From Parus major (taxonomy: Eukaryota; Chordata; Aves; Passeriformes; Paridae): a stretch of 64,000 nt of DNA. How positions within the stretch are numbered: position 1 is the stretch's first letter; every line of letters begins with the position of its first letter. Made by a program: the position numbers and the translations under genes. The DNA lies in assembly GCF_001522545.3 (NCBI RefSeq), contig NC_031770.1, positions 92,026,339 through 92,090,338 of the forward strand, in the 5' to 3' direction. Shown piece after piece: positions 61,103 through 64,000 of this stretch. The notes below the pieces were generated by a model, which saw only the letters and a program-made list of their open reading frames with translations, made no database searches and had not been told where the DNA came from.

Positions 61103-64000
61103 AGAAATTACAGTATCTCTTAGAAAAGAGAAATAAAGGTTCATGAAGGTTGGAAATTGAAGAATGAAAACATAAAGAACAAGAAAATGTCTAAAAGCTT
61201 TCATTCTTTGAATGTGTTTCCATGTAGATTGTGTTCTATCCAATACTGTCTTCTAGAGTCCTCATATTACAAAACAGTAATTTATCCAGTTTGAGGGTTT
61301 TTAGGGATATAAGTAAGCAGCTGTTCTAGAAAATGGTAGCTCTGCCATTGTTCTCCTTATTGAAGGAAATAGTCCAAAGTTTCCAAACATCCACATTTTC
61401 CAAGCAGACTTTCAATCTGTAGTCTGTGATGACACAGCTCTAACAGAGGATTTCTTTTCAATTTCTGCCCAGATAACATTAAAAAAAATGTAGTTTTTAG
61501 ACAAAGAGGAAATTTACCACTGTGAGACCTGTGAAACTGCTCTTAGAAAAACAGTTTAATATTTTTCACTTTTACTGCAATATAAATTATAAATTGAGGT
61601 CTTCTAAACAGTCATCATCACATTTTAATTAGTTTAAATTCTCACTAGATGATTTGCTGAGTGCCCCATTTACACTTCTTATTGCCTGTGGCATAGGCAA
61701 GGAAATGAGATTGCCTGGAAATTCTCTTTCCACTCTGCAAAGCTTTAACTGAGCTTAAAGATTATCACTGTTACTGCCTGAAGCAAAATAACCAAGCATT
61801 CTATGATTTTGCCTAGGATCTTTTATCTAGGAACTGGGATGAACACTTGTACCCCATTAAAAAACCCTAAACCTGACAGTTTATGAAGACAAGCAGTGCC
61901 ATTAGTTCAGATCTAGATAAATCTGTACTTCAATATGAAATAAAATCTGCACCTTAATGATGAAAAAAGGGGAATCTAATTTAGACACAGAAATAGGGCC
62001 ATGTATTTACAAGTAGAATTTAGATTTATAATTTTTTAATAAACAGACAATACTACTGATACTATTCGCATCAGCAATAGTAACAAGGAATGGAGCAAGT
62101 AAGTTAGCAAGCAGAACACCTCTAACACAGCTAAAACTTGTTTTCACTACTTTTTTTTGTGCAACTTTGCATTGTCAGAATTGGGATGAAAATTATTAGA
62201 CACTCCCCCAAACTGTCAGGAACAAAAGTGTCTTTTTTATTTTACTTTAATGATGCCTGCATGAGGGCAAAGTTCCAAAAGAAGCAAATGTCTAACAAGG
62301 ACAATGGTTTCTCTATGAAAAGAAACAGATAAGAGTGATAAAGCATGAAGGTATTGAGTGCTGCATAGCACAAAGAGAGCTTAGGCAATAGAAATTTCAT
62401 CTCAGAGAGTCAGAAAGGAAGAGATTTTATTCCTCTTGTCATTGCCACAGTATGACAGTTTGGACAATTCACTGTATTGCCAATGAAGTAAAATGTGAAG
62501 TCTCAAAAGATGACACAGAACTTTGCTTTTGTGAAAAATGTCCTGATGTAAAATGAACTGTAAGCTGGAAAAAAAAACATCACAAGAGACCAGAGGGAAC
62601 ATGAAAGAGATTTTGACATCCCAACAAATAAAGCGTAGTGTAAAATACAAATTTCAAGAAAGATTTAAAGTAACTTCTTTAAATATAGAAATATATTGGC
62701 ATGCTTTCAAATGAATATGATTACTTACACTGGAATATGTACATTATAATTCCACATGTCTGGAAAATTTAAACTTACTAAGATATTCTTTTCACCTTTA
62801 TATTTCCTTATCATAATCCTTAAACAAACATGCTTCTTGGAAACAGATTAAAAAATAAAAATACATAAGATGACTGATATTTTGTAATCCTTTCTGAATT
62901 CTAGAGAGATAATTGAATGACAAAAGAAAAGCTGAAGTAATATCAGTAGTTTTGAGTTGTGTAGAGTTGAACTGTGATGGTGAAATCAATAACACACTTG
63001 ATCATAAACTCAGTCACTGCATGTCCATGAGTGACTTACTTATATTCACATAAAGGGTGATTAATGGACAGATGAACACCCTACAGGGAGAACTTTTCCA
63101 GTTAAACCTTATCAGGTTTGTTATAGTCTCAGCAGTAAATTTCATGGCTCTTATAAAGTAGTTTGAATCAGAACACTGGTCTCAATCTCATTTCTGTTGT
63201 AGTAAGTTCTTGAGCAGGAATAACTTTAAAAACATATCCCTTTCCTAATTCATGCTTTTCTCTAGGTATATTTACTTATAAAGCCTTGGTCTTGAGCAGA
63301 TGCAGGTCAGCAATTTGAAGTCCATATCAAATTACTACTTAAAATAGGGCCATGGGTATCTACACAAAGACTGACTTGGTAATTAAGTAGGGAACATAAC
63401 TTTCCATATTTTTTATATTTTTATTTATGAGATTATTCAAGTATTTTACATGCAATAAATGCAAGACATTATATTTTTAACTCAGTGTATCAGGCACTTA
63501 AAAATTTTTCTCACTTTCTGAAATGCATCTAATCTCCCTTTCTTAAATCCCTGCTTTTAGACAAAAGACACCAGATTCTGGCCTGTTAGAAACTGTTGCA
63601 TTTCCACATAATTGGTAACTACACAGATTTCTATTTTTCTATTTTGTTCTCTTAGAAATTTTTTTTATAGTGTGTCGTTTCTTAAGATTTCTACCTAAAA
63701 AGTAATTTTTCTTATCTCTAAACTATGAAAATGTTGTATTTATAAAAATAATTTAGAAACTTTCTGCAGAAAGCAGGTATCAGAGTAATGCATTTCCATG
63801 TTCTGAAAGGTGTTATGTCACAAATTACTGAGCAAAATGAATCTTTAAAGCAAAATTTAAAGATCTGATTTCCAAGAGGCCATTTTCCCCTATTTTGAAA
63901 TACTGTTGTTAGTCCATAGGTTGTGCTCAGAAGTCAGATTTATGTAATTGACTAAAACTTTCCAATATTTAGGTTGGGTTGACAGAAGGAAAATAAAATC
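61103..64000. other. unique AT-rich non-coding DNA
   Basis: No gene, RNA or transposon recognised up to the end of the window. Open frames of 60-82 codons (for example 62402-62650 minus) show nothing recognisable. Confidence 0.55.

Noticed and set aside
61074..61104. Ideal-looking 3' splice site (T26, CCC, AG) or retrogene poly(A) tail on the minus strand
   Set aside because: No credible exon follows on the plus strand and no retrocopied gene is visible on the minus strand. A simple repeat explains it.
1..64000. tRNA, rRNA, snRNA, CRISPR array, viral gene insertion or bacterial-type operon
   Set aside because: I looked for hallmark boxes, regular spacer arrays and recognisable viral proteins on both strands and saw none beyond CR1 and LTR relics. 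Covariance-model and BLASTX searches would be needed for a definite negative.

Overview
The window looks like non-coding nuclear DNA from a bird. The basis is the interspersed repeats: many decayed CR1 (chicken repeat 1) LINE copies, several ending in the typical CR1 tail (repeated TTCTATGA-like 8-mers), and pieces of two high-copy LTR-type repeats that I know from avian genomes. The sequence is AT-rich and CpG-poor. I see no convincing host protein-coding exon, tRNA, rRNA, snoRNA or CRISPR array. The window is best read as a gene desert or the inside of a very long intron. Family assignments rest on recognising consensus sequence by eye, not on an alignment, and the species is not determined.

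Layout: 1-9.3 kb is unique AT-rich DNA with a short unassigned GC-richer island near 7.6-7.9 kb. A near-full-length degraded solo LTR lies on the minus strand at 9.3-9.9 kb. An ancient CR1 copy (minus) is at 11.5-12.5 kb, a CR1 3' end (plus) at 13.3 kb, and minus-strand CR1 pieces at 15.9 and 16.9-17.5 kb. After unique DNA comes the repeat-dense block of 24.4-28.5 kb: CR1 minus, an unassigned GC-rich stretch, a long polypyrimidine tract, two pieces of one LTR-type repeat in opposite orientations, CR1 plus, and a possible further LTR. A CR1 copy with reverse-transcriptase remnants (plus) is at 30.9-31.8 kb. At 35.15-35.36 kb is an exact 26-bp-period minisatellite whose unit carries a YY1-like core (AAAATGGCGG or AAGATGG). 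It lies next to another CR1 copy (minus, 35.5-36.4 kb) that still encodes a recognisable, catalytically broken reverse-transcriptase segment. Further CR1 copies are at 40.2 kb (plus, with an internal AT-rich tandem expansion), 41.0-41.5 kb (minus, ancient) and 44.6-45.0 kb (minus). From 45 to 64 kb the DNA is mostly unique, broken by a second LTR of the 9.3-kb family (plus, 54.4-54.7 kb), a GC-rich island near 58.2-58.5 kb and two homopurine/homopyrimidine tracts.

No genes act together here. The longest open frames (about 190-200 codons) are explained by the stop-free 26-bp array or by repeat and GC-rich sequence. The item most worth a second look is the YY1-like minisatellite. The palindromes at 24.0, 37.1, 38.6 and 48.8 kb and an intriguing exon-like segment at 49.2 kb come next.
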